DNA from: Chara braunii
Taxonomy: Eukaryota > Streptophyta > Charophyceae > Charales > Characeae
Length of the DNA: 20,929 nucleotides
Assembly (NCBI GenBank): GCA_003427395.1
Contig: BFEA01000031.1
Location: 3,948,498 to 3,969,426 of the forward strand
Direction of reading: 5' to 3'
Both the position numbers and the translations under genes were made by a program. Below are positions 1-9,784 of this stretch, piece after piece; position 1 is the stretch's first letter; each line of letters begins with the position of its first letter. Below the pieces are notes generated by a model. That model was not told the DNA's origin and made no database searches. It saw only the letters and a list, made by a program, of their open reading frames with translations.

Positions 1-64
<64 letters not shown>
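1..64. repeat. (AC)n microsatellite
   Basis: An almost pure CA dinucleotide run opens the window and is probably cut by the window edge. It is the first half of a composite repeat that recurs at 252-325. Confidence 0.97.
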
Positions 65-67
<3 letters not shown>

Positions 68-118
68 GGCAATGTATACTTCCATGTCTAGCGGAAGATT
101 CATTCGATTTTGCTCATC
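65..118 (+). repeat. Spacer repeat, copy 1
   Basis: This 54-base unique stretch follows the AC run and is repeated with a few changes at 275-325. Both copies share the segment ATGTCTAGCGGAAGATTC and the continuation to GCTCATC. Because both sit immediately after an AC run, a block of microsatellite plus spacer was duplicated. No coding function is apparent. Confidence 0.85.
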
Positions 119-173
119 CAACCGATGGAAGTATCGAGAGGCCAGCCGCGCGGTTGGAGACTTACCTGATCTT

Positions 174-184
174 CTCTCTCTCTC

Positions 185-274
<90 letters not shown>
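174..274. repeat. (CT)n followed by (AC)n compound microsatellite
   Basis: A long CT run with two early TTT interruptions passes directly into an AC run. The predicted Ser/Leu and Thr/His repeat peptides here are low-complexity artefacts, not genes. Confidence 0.97.
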
Positions 275-325
275 GACAGTGTATATTTTCATGTCTAGCG
301 GAAGATTCATTCGATTTTGCTCATC
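275..325 (+). repeat. Spacer repeat, copy 2
   Basis: Second copy of the spacer at 65-118, about 51 bases, again directly after an AC run. Small differences show the duplication is not brand new. Confidence 0.85.
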
Positions 326-367
326 TACCGTTTGTTTGTTGAGTGTAGCCATGTAATAAAAACGCTG

Positions 368-389
368 GAGGGCCGTTCGAGCGGCCCTC
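368..389. other. GC-rich hairpin upstream of T-runs
   Basis: Arms GAGGGCCG (368-375) and CGGCCCTC (382-389) pair perfectly around a six-base loop. Interrupted T-runs follow between about 399 and 440. The shape resembles a terminator, but no transcription unit can be tied to it. Confidence 0.5.
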
Positions 390-550
390 AATCGTTCGTT
401 TTTTTTTGTTTTTTTTTTTTTTTTGGGATTTTTTTTTTTTGTCTGTATTTTTCCTCGGCGCGCACTCCATCTAGGCTCATGATGGTCGTATGGAGTCGCT
501 ACCCCTACGCAATGCCCCCGTAGGGCTCCCCCTAAAGGTTGACGCTTTGC

Positions 551-640
551 GCGTTCACGTTCTGAGCGTTTACCTGCGTTCATTGAACGTGTGTTCAACT
601 CGTTCAACGAGGAACGCGCGTTCAATGAACGCGCGGCAAC
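551..640. repeat. Cluster of GTTCA/TGAAC inverted repeats
   Basis: The pentamer GTTCA and its complement recur many times here. Two near-perfect palindromes stand out: CGTTCA-T-TGAACG at 577-589 and CGCGCGTTCA-A-TGAACGCGCG at 615-635, the latter with 10-base arms and a single-base loop. The cluster lies just past the point where the minus-strand gag remnant stops being recognisable. Confidence 0.75.
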
Positions 641-1772
641 ACAGAGTTCTACATCAGGAGGAGGCTGATTCCTTTTCGGTAGAGAGCAGTCCCGTGCAAA
701 GTGTCTAGGTTGCTTACAGTCATATCATTCTACTCTTCCCTAGGGGCCGGTAGCTTGGTGAGGGACAACAGGAACAAGAAGAACAACTTGTGCTTGTGTC
801 GAAGGGGCCGGTAGCAAAGGATGCGAGAAGAAGCGTGCGTGCATGCCGTTTCCGAGTTCGCACTCATTCGTTTCCGCAAGACTTGATCTAACCGATCTCT
901 CTGAGACGTATGAGTCTGTATCGGGTGATTCATCCATTCTGACTGTCGGGAAGTAGGCGCGCGGATCATCTGAGCCAGATGCAGGTTGGTGACGGGTACC
1001 TGCGCCGTAAGCGAAGATAAGACGATGTTTACAAGAGCAATTTTGAAAGGGAGAAGAGAGGAAGAAGGGAAGGATGGAGACGGGAAAATACGAGGGACAT
1101 GATTCGGTGACGGGCCGTCTGGATTTTTGAGATCGGGACGATGATAAAATCACCCAATCGATCGGAGCCAAGATCGCCGTTTTGCTGCCACATCCTCTAT
1201 CATATCAGCTATATCCTCGTCATCATGATTTATATATTTACGTGTACCTAGCGAGTCCAACTCAAGTGCTTTAGCGATGATCGCTGACAATTGAGTTGTC
1301 TTGGGAAAAACCTTCTTTTGCAGTTTGTTTTTAAAGCTTGATTGCAAAAATTGTCTATAAACCAGTCACGAGCAACGTTTTCCTCCTGTATTGATTTGTC
1401 CAGCGCGGTTTGAAATTTATCTACAAAACCTGGTAACTGTTCTCCGGGTTCTTGGGGGCGCATTTTCAGCACAAACCAGGCGGTGTCTTCACTTACCTCA
1501 TCAAACCTGGCCAAGAACGCTTTTTTTAACGTTGCCCAATCCACCCATGTAGGACGTCTAAACCAACCGTGAGTGGTGTTTCTTACAAACAAACTGACGA
1601 CTCGAGGAAGATCAGTCGCGTCATTACCCTGAGCCTCCACAACATTGAGCCATGCCTCTGGATGAGTGTGATTAGGATAGAATGGAAAGGTGGTTGGAAT
1701 GCTTACCATCACACGAGGGACCTGTCTATTAGCATTAGTCATGACCGCCTCCTGTTTTGCTTCGGCTGACAT
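640..1772 (-). pseudogene. gag: Decayed Ty3/gypsy-type gag (minus-strand element copy)
   Basis: Gag packages element RNA into virus-like particles. The minus strand reads from an ATG at 1772 through a retrotransposon gag domain (HTHPEAWLNVVEAQG, AFLARFDEVSEDTAWFVLK). This matches the plus-strand gag at 11757 residue for residue over long stretches. A frameshift in a short A/T run near 1330-1345 moves it to another frame (QLSAIIAKALELD, DVAAKRRSW). A TGA lies at 1150-1152, and later pieces (RQSEWM near 950) are in yet another frame. The zinc knuckle near 690-730 reads YDCKQPRHFARDC. Its first Cys codon is replaced by TGA, and the Gly seen in the other copy is Arg. Nothing after about 640 is recognisable, so protease and pol are missing. 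It is a dead copy of the same family as the element at 8884. Confidence 0.88.
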
Positions 1773-2109
1773 ATTTTGAGTGAATGGGGGACTTTTTCGA
1801 TCTGTTCGAGTGGACGCCCATCCTCTCGTCAGCTCGTCTCATTATTACCAGAACCAACACATGTCGGCTCCGATATCAATCTCACGCCCTGCTCTACCTT
1901 CCGGTCAGAGCGGCAACTTGTGTGGAATAAGCCCTGAAAGACAGCAAAATGGGGTGTGCCAAAAAATTTTGGAAAATTGAGTGTGGAGACAAAGACGGAG
2001 ATGAAGTCCCCCGCGTGGTTCCCCATTAGTAAGAAATGGTCATTGCCGCGCAAGGAGGGGATGAACTCGCACAATTTTCAAACATCCATTCAATAAAAAA
2101 AATATCGTT
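1773..2109 (-). mobile_element. Leader of minus-strand gypsy-type element, with PBS-like site
   Basis: Reverse-complemented, this matches the plus-strand leader at about 11390-11756. Shared pieces include the stretch around CACACTCAATTT, the string GGGCGTGAG, and the candidate primer-binding site (here 1866-1879, reading TTGATATCGGAGCC on the minus strand). The match continues to about 2109, where the LINE interrupts it. It resumes at 7861-8180, which shows that the two parts were once contiguous. Confidence 0.75.
2092..2109. repeat. LINE target-site duplication, left copy
   Basis: AATAAAAAAAATATCGTT here corresponds to AATAAAAAAAAAATCGTT at 7861-7878, 17 of 18 bases identical. Both copies align to the same spot (near 11387-11405, reverse-complemented) of the plus-strand gypsy element. 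This is what an L1-type insertion at an A-rich target leaves. The A-rich part of the right copy cannot be cleanly separated from the poly(A) tail. Confidence 0.8.
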
Positions 2110-2964
2110 CCAGAAGGTGGGAAGAGAGGGCCCGAACAGGAAGTGGGCCACCTGCGAGCATTGAACAACCAGCGATCTTTCGAATTCTCAGCAATACCTA
2201 TGGAGAAAGCAGTAGGCTCCCCGGCGAAGAAGGAAAAAACCAATGCTCTTCAAAGTGTGGCCAGACGAAGGGACTTTCTGACTCACTCCCCAGCAGAGTT
2301 AGCGAGGGGTGACTCAAAATTATCGTCCAGAAAACGGCCACAAACCTCCGCACTGACCCAAAGACCTCTTTCCCTGGCGGCCCCAATGAAAACACTTATA
2401 AGGAAAAGCAAAGAAAAGACATCCACAACCCAAATGCTCGTACCACTCATCTTGACCAACTTCCTTCAGGGAGTGTGTGTACTAACTTAACATACATCAG
2501 CAGATGAGCGGCTGGAGCTGCCGACCCTACCGGTTTACGGGCAACCCTCTGAGTCATTGGTTAAGGAAATGACCGGAAAGCTTATCCTGAACCACATGGG
2601 CACAGTTGTGCCATTCTCAGACTTAAAGCCCTACCGGTATTTATCTTCTACCCCATCAGGTGGAAAGGTGTTGTTACACATTTTCCCATTGCGCCTTTTT
2701 GCTATTGCAGAATCTTTCGAAAAATGGAGTTACCTGAAGGTTCATTGGACCCCATAGGAACATTTTGTCTCCTATAGGGCGGAGGTTGTCTGTGATATCA
2801 AACTTGCTCCTGACCTGTCAGGTAAAGAGATAGCAGAATGGCTCAGGCACGTTGACTTAATCGAGAAGATGTCCTCCGCAGAGATGGAGAGCAGACTACA
2901 AGACCAGAACTCTCCTCTTCTGTCTCACCCAGTCCCTCAGGTGGAAGAAGGCAGCCGTATCTAA
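2110..2964 (+). pseudogene. LINE ORF1 remnant
   Basis: One frame stays open through the region except for TAA at 2488 and TAG at 2755, and it ends with TAA at 2962. It precedes ORF2 by 25 bases, the position of ORF1 in plant L1 elements, whose product binds element RNA. I see no CCHC knuckle and no clear RNA-binding fold. The last part (DLSGKEIAEWLRHVDLIEKM) looks like ordinary coding sequence and the middle is rich in Lys, Ser and Pro. There is no ATG at the start because the frame runs into the insertion junction. The ORF1 assignment rests on position and continuous frame, not on a recognised domain. Confidence 0.55.
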
Positions 2965-2989
2965 ACCAATAACGGCGAAGACCGTGAAA

Positions 2990-5900
2990 ATGGTCTTGCC
3001 GAGTAGAGTTAGGATCGTGTCTTGGAACATGAGAGGGCTTGGTGACACAACAGGAAGAGACCAAAAGCAGAGAGTAAAGAGCTGGTAACACTCAAACAAT
3101 GTTCAGATCTTGGGTTTACAAGAAACGAAATTAAACCAAGAAAAAATCCAGGATATCGCAGATTGGTGGGAAGGCCCCCAGTTATGGGCCCCTGGAGACG
3201 ATACTCGAGGGGGAACAACCATTCTAATTAACAAAGACTTAGACTGTCAAATATTAGATTCTTTTTTGGACCTAGAAGGTCGCTGGGTCTGGGTAAAAAT
3301 TGCAGTGGGGAATGAGGATTGGGCTTTGATCATTTGATCAAGTTTGATGTCCATTTACGCCCCGGTAGACTATAAGGCACGATCAATTTTTTTCGCAGAC
3401 CTACCAGCCCACCTCCCAGATGCGGAAAACTTAGTCCTTATGGGGGACTGGAACACTATTTTTACCCCAGGCGTAGACGCCTTATCACTCCCTCCCGTTA
3501 GGGAAGATTTTCAAATGCTGTTAGCCCTCATGGACTCACAAGCATTAATTGATGTCAACAGAACAATGAACCCTAAATCCAACGGCTTTACCTGGTATGG
3601 TTCGCACCCAGCAAAATCAATAAGCCAACCGAGAAAAAGGTTGGATTTTTTCTTGGTAAGAGGTGGTCCGTGGGACCGGTGTGTCTGGTCGGATTTCATG
3701 TACTCCAAATTGTCGGACCATTATCCGGTGGTGATGGATGTCATCTCAGAAGAAGTGATTGAGAAACATAGACCCCTTTTTCGCTTGAATGTGAATAACT
3801 TCAAGGACAAAGGGATTCGTGATTGGGTTGAAAATCAAATGAAGGACTAGCCGAAGGCTAAACTGCTCTTTGAGGATAAAGAAGACGAGTGGTTTGAGGT
3901 GGGTCTGGGGATTGTCAGGGCAGGTCTGATTGTCTTCTCACAAATGAAAGCAGCTAATCGAAAATGGAGGGAGGAAAGGCTGCGCAAGGAAATAAAGCAA
4001 GCTGAGGCTAACATGGGAGGGGACCCTTTTACTGATTATTTCTGGTCCGAAAAAAGGAAATTATGCCTCTCTCAGTTAGAAGCCATTAAAACCCTCAGAA
4101 ATATAGAGTGGCTTGAATGGCTTAAACTCAGAGGTATTTGTGGGTATGATCGGATGACTAAAATTACATTTCGTTCTTTGTTGCTTAGACAAACAAAGCC
4201 GCTCATTTTAGAATTTACGCACCCATTTGCTTTGTGTGCCCCCAAAGCCACTGTAGTGGATACCGAATGCATGTGTAATTATGCGTTGGATTACTTTAGA
4301 GACATCGTAGCTACAAGGCGCCCATTTGACTCCTTTGGCACCGACCTATCACAACACTCAGATTTTTGGAATCGATCGAGGGTACAACTATCCCAAGGAG
4401 CAAAGGCAGAACTGGATCGACCGTTTTCAGAGCTGGAACTTAAAAAAGCAGTAAACCAAATGGCCAAGGGCAAATGCCCAGGGCTGGATGGCCTACCGGT
4501 CGAACTCTTCCAATCCTGTTGGGGGGCCTTTGCCCAGTTTCTTTGTCAAATGTACAATCGTATACTCGAGACTGGCATTCTCCCGGCAGGGTTTGCCAAA
4601 GGGGTTATATCGCTACTCTACAAAAAGGGCGATAAAACTGAAGTCAAGAATTACAAGCCGATCTCAATCTTGAACGTGATTTATAAGATTCTAGCAAAGG
4701 CCCTTGCCCTACGCTTGTCTGAGTTACTTCCTAACTTGGTGAGGTGGGAATATGGTGCTTTCGTAAGAGGACGAACAATTTTTTAGAATATAATGATGAC
4801 AGTCCAAGCTCTGGAGGTAATTGGAGGCGAGAAAAGGGAAGTGGCTATCCTTTTGTTGGACATGGAAAAAGCCTACGACAGAGTAGGCTGGGCTTTTGTC
4901 TCAACTACGCTCTCAAACATGGGTTTTGGACCAGTCTTTCAAAGAATAGTAAGGGCATTGTACTCACAAGCTTCGTCAGTAGTGATTGTTAATGGCAAAC
5001 TGTCTGACGAATTTCCCTTGACATGCTCCCTTAGGTAGGGGTGTCCGCTGGCACCCTTGCTCTTTGTGCTTCAATTATAAACACTACTGGATAATATCAG
5101 ATATAATCCCAAAATTCCAGGCCTACGTATCGGCCCCCATTTACACTGAAAAGGGGGTGCCATTGCAGATGACCTCACAGTAGGATCACTGGTAGCACTT
5201 AGGGAGGTATTAGATTCCTATTGTGAACTTTCTGAAGCGTCTATCAATTGGGATAAGTTAGTTTTCTTGATACCCCAACCCTATGAGTTGTATGTGGACT
5301 GGGGCTTAAGGCGTATGCCGTCAGAGTCCTCTAAGCGCTTTTTGGGTGTGCAAGTTTCCCTGTCAAATTGTGCAGAAACGCAGGACATGCTGTTGGTGAA
5401 CCACGTTACAGCAAGAGTGGCTAACTGGCTTTGCACACACATACTCTCGCTGTTTGGCAGATCTCTGGTCATCTCGTCAGCAACCTTCGCGTTACTATGG
5501 TTTCCGTTATCAATCCACTACTTGGGGGAGGCAGCTTACTTGAAGATTAAAAGAGTGGCGGCTAGGTATATATGGAAACATAAGGCTGGTGAAACGCAGG
5601 GATTTCTGCCTAAAGTAGCGTGGGAAGCGAAATCTCTGACTAGAGGCTGAAGGTGGTATGGGAATCTTAGACCCTCACCAGCAAAACCTGGCCTTTTTGT
5701 GTAAATGGATTGTACAGGCTCTGTTTGATAGAAATGATAAGTTTTGGGTTAAATTTGCATAATATATATTGGGAAAGGAATGAGGCCTGTCTGATAGTGG
5801 AGATGTCTGGAGGTGCTTGATGATCCCCTCAGTGGTAAGGAAAAGACCGAAGTCCAAGGTGTGGTCGGCCATCATTTTAGCATGGAAGCATCTGTTTCCT

Positions 5901-7476
5901 ACGACATTTAGGGAACCAGTCACCAGAGGGGAAGTTGCTAACCAATTTTTGTTTGAGAACAAGCTTATTAAAGATGCTGAAGGTCGGGTCTTCGAAGCTG
6001 GTACGGGGGCGGGCAACTTTGGTAAGCAATGGATAGAAAGAGGAGTTTTGCAGATGAAGGATATTTGGGACTCTGACGCAGCAGAGGGGTGTACACCATC
6101 CGATCTGAAACGACGTCTTCCAAGATTAAGGAATGTGGTAAAAAACTATGCTGAATTGAGAGAGGCTATCCCCCACAGCTGGAAACCTCTGTTAAACGAG
6201 CTCTCGGAGCACGCTTGCGGAACCTGGTTGTTCACCTTCCCAAGTGGAGATAAGGTGGGGAAGGTGGTAGGACCAGAACAGGGGGTGGTACACCATCCGA
6301 TCTGAAACGAAGTCTTCCAAGATTAAGGAATGTGGTAAAAAACTATGCTGAATTGAGAGAGGCTATCCCCCACAGCTCGAAACCTCTGTTAAACGAGCTC
6401 TCGGAGCACGCTTGCGGAACCTGGTTGTTCACCTCCCCAAGTGGAGATAAGGTGAGGAAGCTGGTAGGACCAGATCCGGGGGTGGCATGAAGTTGGAAGT
6501 CTGGGACTTAAAAACCACTGGGTCGGGTCAAGGCAATCTTCAGTCAGCCGGTGAATGTATTCTCGATACTACTGTGGGTCTAGGAGAGGCCAGAGTTTGG
6601 CATAACAGCAAGCCGGGTGCACTGACGGATAGACAGTGTTCACTCACACTGTTGGCCAAAAGTGCAGAAGAATATCTAATTGAGCCACTGATAACAGGGT
6701 GCAAACTTTCGAACGACACGGCCCCAATCCCATTAATCAACTATAAGACTAAAGTTGGGGTTATGGTTCAACGCCACAAGGTTAAGAAACAACCGCTTCA
6801 GCTGGCAACAGAGCGCTTTCAGCATCTAGTGGGGGTCAATGCAAAAAGTCCGAATTTTCGAAAGCTCTGGGAGGCCCTGAAGAAACTACCGTCACAGAGA
6901 CAAGCAGGAATATTATGGTTACAATCGCTACAGGTAATGGCATCAGCAGTCTGGTTGGACTCCAAGAGCATGCAATTGGATACAAAGTGTAAACGGTGTG
7001 AATGGGGATGGGAGTCTTCAACCCATATCTGGGTTCACTGCCCTCTCTCTGCAGAGGTCTGGAGGTGGTGCAAAGTGCAATGGGATCAGATGGTGGGTAA
7101 GGATTGGGTGTGGACAAATGACTGGACCTTGTACGGTTCCACAGAGAAGGACAGCAGCCTGCTGGCTGGCTGGGGTTATGTTGCCCTCGTCTGTAGAGGA
7201 GCAATCATAAGCAGTATTTGGAAAGGCAGAAATGCGTGAGTTTTCAAAAACGAAGTTATCACTACTCGCCGTCAAATCAATTTGGCAAAGGAACAGATTC
7301 GCTTGGCCATCCAAGCAGATTGGTGGGGAACCAGAAATAGATATTGGGAGGAACTTATCCTGGTTCAGAAACACTTGGGCGAGAAATCGTGCCTTTGTGT
7401 CAACTGCCCCAGAAGGTCCTCTGAGTTTTTCGGACTAGCTGCACCCGACATCTTTATGAGCAGGGGCAGAGTTTAA
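2990..7476 (+). pseudogene. LINE ORF2: endonuclease, reverse transcriptase, zinc finger (inactivated)
   Basis: ORF2 nicks target DNA and copies the LINE RNA onto it. The ATG at 2990 is followed closely by the endonuclease motif SWNMRGLG, then LQETK, MSIYAPVD, GDWN, RLDFFL and SDHYPV (to about 3740). RT motifs follow: GKCPGLDGLP (about 4470), YKPISILNVIYKILAKALA, LLDMEKAYDRV with its Asp at 4859, GCPLAPLLF (5039) and the catalytic ADD (5165-5173). The C-terminal finger (about 6985-7060) has CKRC then THIWVHC, the zf-RVT pattern of plant LINEs. Stops in the main frame lie at 3086, 3335, 3848, 4784, 5036, 5078 and 5147. A +1 shift near 5640 is followed by stops at 5760 and 5781. A 197-base tandem duplication at 6094 shifts the frame again, and TGA interrupts at 7237. 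Several stops sit where Gln, Arg or Trp is expected. Confidence 0.93.
6094..6487 (+). repeat. 197-base tandem duplication inside LINE ORF2
   Basis: Bases 6094-6290 are repeated almost exactly at 6291-6487, both starting CACCATCCGATCTGAAACGA. Only a handful of substitutions separate them. A period of 197 is not a multiple of three, so the duplication itself breaks the reading frame. Confidence 0.95.
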
Positions 7477-7860
7477 AAATATGATTGTTATAGGAGATGG
7501 GAACAGTGCTTTGGCAGGTGTTATCAGATCCTTTGTTCCTGAACTATAAAGTCATTACGGATAGTAGACCTCCCCGGACGAAATATGATTAGCACAGGCA
7601 TTCGGAGAGGAGGGTCTACCCCCCCTTTTTTTTTGAAAGCTATTGGGCTATAGTTAGGATGCTGAATCCAGTTATCAGCAGCGTTTGTTAAGGTTTTTTG
7701 GAATAGGCAACGAGCTTTGGTCAAAAGCTAAACTGGCTAAGGCTGTCTGGACCACTCCGGGTTGAATTGTGAGGTCCCCGGCCTCTTCCCAATTATTTTT
7801 ATAACGTGAAATGTGGACGCTTTCCAAAAAAAAAAAAAAAAAAAAAAGAATAATAATAAT
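7477..7860 (+). other. LINE 3' UTR and poly(A)/TAA tail
   Basis: Between the ORF2 stop and the target duplication lies about 350 bases with no convincing frame. They end in a run of about 21 A, then G and several TAA units, consistent with the 3' end of a reverse-transcribed polyadenylated RNA. A C6T9 tract occurs at about 7620-7635. Confidence 0.85.
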
Positions 7861-7878
7861 AATAAAAAAAAAATCGTT
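7861..7878. repeat. LINE target-site duplication, right copy
   Basis: AATAAAAAAAAAATCGTT, one base different from 2092-2109. See the left copy for the supporting alignment. Confidence 0.8.
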
Positions 7879-8180
7879 GAACCTCCGTGCGGGCTACTCG
7901 TCGTCTTTTAGAATGGAAGGGCGGAGATACACACGTGGGATCTCGCTTTCGAGTCAGATCTCAACGACTCTCGTTATGCAGCTCAGATTCCCACGTGGAT
8001 CGCCTCAGCCTGGTCGCTCGTTCCTTGTGTTCGGCTTCGCCACGCGTCCGGTAGTGGAACCCCCTTTGCCAATAACACTCTGCGCGACGACAATCGCTAC
8101 ACAAAGTGTTGGGCCAATGGGATGCTACCGCCGCGACGGGATGAAAAAAAAAAAAAAAAAATCGAAATAGTAAAGGTCCC
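7874..8180 (-). pseudogene. Remnant of the upstream ORF of the minus-strand gypsy-type element
   Basis: The minus strand encodes a peptide (SHWPNTLCSDC then GFHYRTRGEAEHKERATRL) that clearly matches the ORF at 10859-11350 of the plus-strand element. Across 8006-8062 the two copies differ in 13 of 19 codons, but 10 of those changes are synonymous. The frame is broken here by a TGA and by an 18-base A-run at about 8144-8161, which looks like an expansion inside homologous sequence. It is collinear with the leader at 1773-2109 once the LINE is removed. Confidence 0.7.
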
Positions 8181-8883
8181 CTTCCCATTTAAGCACCTTC
8201 CGTTTTCTTTTATAGAAATATAATTTGCAAGATACGATTATATAACCCCCAAACATAAGATATGTGCCAAAATACCCCTATAAGAGGTGGGGAGAGGGGA
8301 ATTTCATTTGAGGTCCATATAATTGGAATATGCCTCCGTCAGGTGGATGTTCACGTCCAGATTTGGGCGTTGAGGAGACTCAACGCTGTTAGTAGGACTT
8401 GGTCCCGGTAGGCCGTGTGCTGCCGAGGGTAGAACCCTCGTTCTTTTTTTTTGGGAGCAAAGCTCCAATCTATTTGTGGGGAGCAGCACGTGCTAGGAAC
8501 CGAGCGCAACGTCAGATATGGAAATTTACATAAAATTTTGAAAATTAAAGATACTGGGGCCATTACCCGGCTTTGACCAAGAAAAACTCGAGTCACTTGG
8601 AGAGTTACTGCGACGAGATTCAGAAATAAGAAAAAATCAGAAAACGATTCAAACCCCCCCGTCAATCCTCTTTACCTCACTCCGGCAAGACTTGCTACAA
8701 CAGAGCCCCATCTCCGCCGCTGCTATGCCCTATTTCAATCCTACGAGCTAGCCCCCTCACAAGTAGGACGCTTGATATCCCACCGTCTACTTCTCCCACT
8801 CACCTCTTTTTTGAGAAACAGAAAAATCTGCACAATTCAGAAAGAGACTCAAACACCGCCACTCCAACCTCTATACCCCTCTC
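8181..8883. other. Unassigned sequence before the plus-strand LTR
   Basis: There is no convincing coding frame. Probably this is older flank of the minus-strand element, but I cannot align it. Visible structure: hairpin CGAGGGT-AGA-ACCCTCG (8424-8440), a T-run (8444-8452), then hairpin GGAGC-AAA-GCTCC (8454-8466). Two similar stretches near 8619-8685 and 8814-8883 share AGAAA/TCAGAAA then CTCAAAC-CC-C-CAA-CCTCT wording, suggesting a diverged direct repeat of about 195 bases. Confidence 0.4.
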
Positions 8884-9590
8884 TGTGACGAACTACTTCC
8901 CGAACCCGTGCTATCTTTCGTACCCTTTCTTTTGCTTATATCATACCAACCCCATAAAAATCCCGTTCGTTTTCTTGATTTCGGGTGCCACATTTTTTGG
9001 CCCCCATCTTTCGGAAGCTTTTTCGATTCTCGGGTTCTGCTTTTCCTTTTTGCAATTAAGGAAATACATAGGAAATTACGTGCGCCTTAGTGAGCGCACT
9101 GGGAATTGGGTCCGACAGTTGGGAATTCCGGGATAAGCGGAACTTCGACGCATCCTTTTTGTGTGTGAATGTTCTTGGTCACGTTGGGGAAAACTCTCGG
9201 AATTTTGTACGAATACGAATAGGCATAGGATTTTCTTTTCCCGCTTCGCTTTTCGCGCACTGATATGGCATTTCAATTTTTGAATTAGGACAAAGGCAAG
9301 CTGTAACTATTTTGGTGCCTTTTTCTCTCTTTTTGTTGACGGCGCCGCGCATGCAAAAACTTTCTCCTCTTTGTCCCCCGCATCGCTCCCTCCCCTTTCT
9401 CCCTCTTCTTTCTCTCTCCTCGTAACTGTTTTTTTCTCTCTCTCTCCCGCTTTGCTTTTTGCGCGCCCATTTCCCTTTCTTGATCATCTGAATCTTGGAC
9501 CTGTCTTGCGCTACTTCTCGCGCCTTTTCACTTCTCACCGTCTGAGTCCAGCACACGACGCCCGGTCGATCCTTCGACAACTTCAGCTCA

Positions 9591-9645
9591 CCAATCAGGT
9601 GCGTGGATCAATAGGATCTTCCTATTGCGCGACAAATCTGATTGG
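9591..9645. promoter_or_regulatory. Nested inverted repeats with paired CCAAT boxes (5' LTR)
   Basis: Outer arms CCAATCAG (9591-9598) and CTGATTGG (9638-9645) enclose an inner hairpin CAATAGGA-TCT-TCCTATTG (9609-9627). The outer arms are two CCAAT boxes facing each other. The arms are unchanged in the 3' LTR (20597-20651), while differences fall only between them. The site lies about 130 bases upstream of the TATA box. Confidence 0.75.
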
Positions 9646-9777
9646 TTGAACCTTGAGTTTCGAAGGATCAACATGGCTTCCGCGGATCACTCTTCTTAAA
9701 GTCTTCTCCTCCTGCTTCTTTCCCTACACTTCGACTTTCCCCCTGCCTTCTCTCTCCCTCGCCCCACTTCTCGCCAC

Positions 9778-9784
9778 TATAAAT
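9778..9784 (+). promoter_or_regulatory. LTR TATA box (5' LTR)
   Basis: TATAAAT in the context CGCCACTATAAATTTC, preserved at 20784-20790. It is preceded by pyrimidine-rich sequence and by the CCAAT palindrome. The likely start of element transcription is shortly downstream. Confidence 0.65.

Larger units (their letters stand above)
2110..7860 (+). mobile_element. L1-type LINE, probably 5'-truncated, nested in gypsy-type element
   Basis: A non-LTR retrotransposon that would move by target-primed reverse transcription. In order it holds the C-terminal part of ORF1 (2110-2964), ORF2 with apurinic-type endonuclease, reverse transcriptase and zf-RVT finger (2990-7476), a 3' UTR, and an A-rich tail (7826-7860) that ends in TAA-type repeats. 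An 18-base duplication flanks it (2092-2109 and 7861-7878). ORF1 is open right up to the left junction without an initiating ATG, so the 5' end was probably lost at insertion. ORF2 has about ten in-frame stops, one frameshift and an internal duplication, so this copy is inactive. It is younger than the gypsy-type element it interrupts. Confidence 0.92.

Noticed and set aside
251-625. Minus-strand 124-codon ORF with Lys and Val-Cys repeats
   Set aside because: It is a translation of A/T-runs and the AC microsatellite.
7874-8161. tRNA-derived SINE with poly(A) tail; the equivalent on the minus strand at 11110-11385 has a B-box-like GGGTTTAAATCCC
   Set aside because: The block is collinear with leader and gag in both copies, the LINE target duplication explains the break, homology seems to continue past the A-run, and the codon pattern favours a protein.
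8885-9136. Plus-strand ORF shared by both LTRs (also at 19754-20137)
   Set aside because: It is conserved only because the LTRs are duplicates; changes show no codon pattern and it spans the LTR boundary.
9179-9580. Minus-strand ORF rich in Arg, Glu and Lys in the LTR (also 20077-20493)
   Set aside because: It comes from CT-rich LTR sequence; the two LTR copies differ by frame-changing indels.
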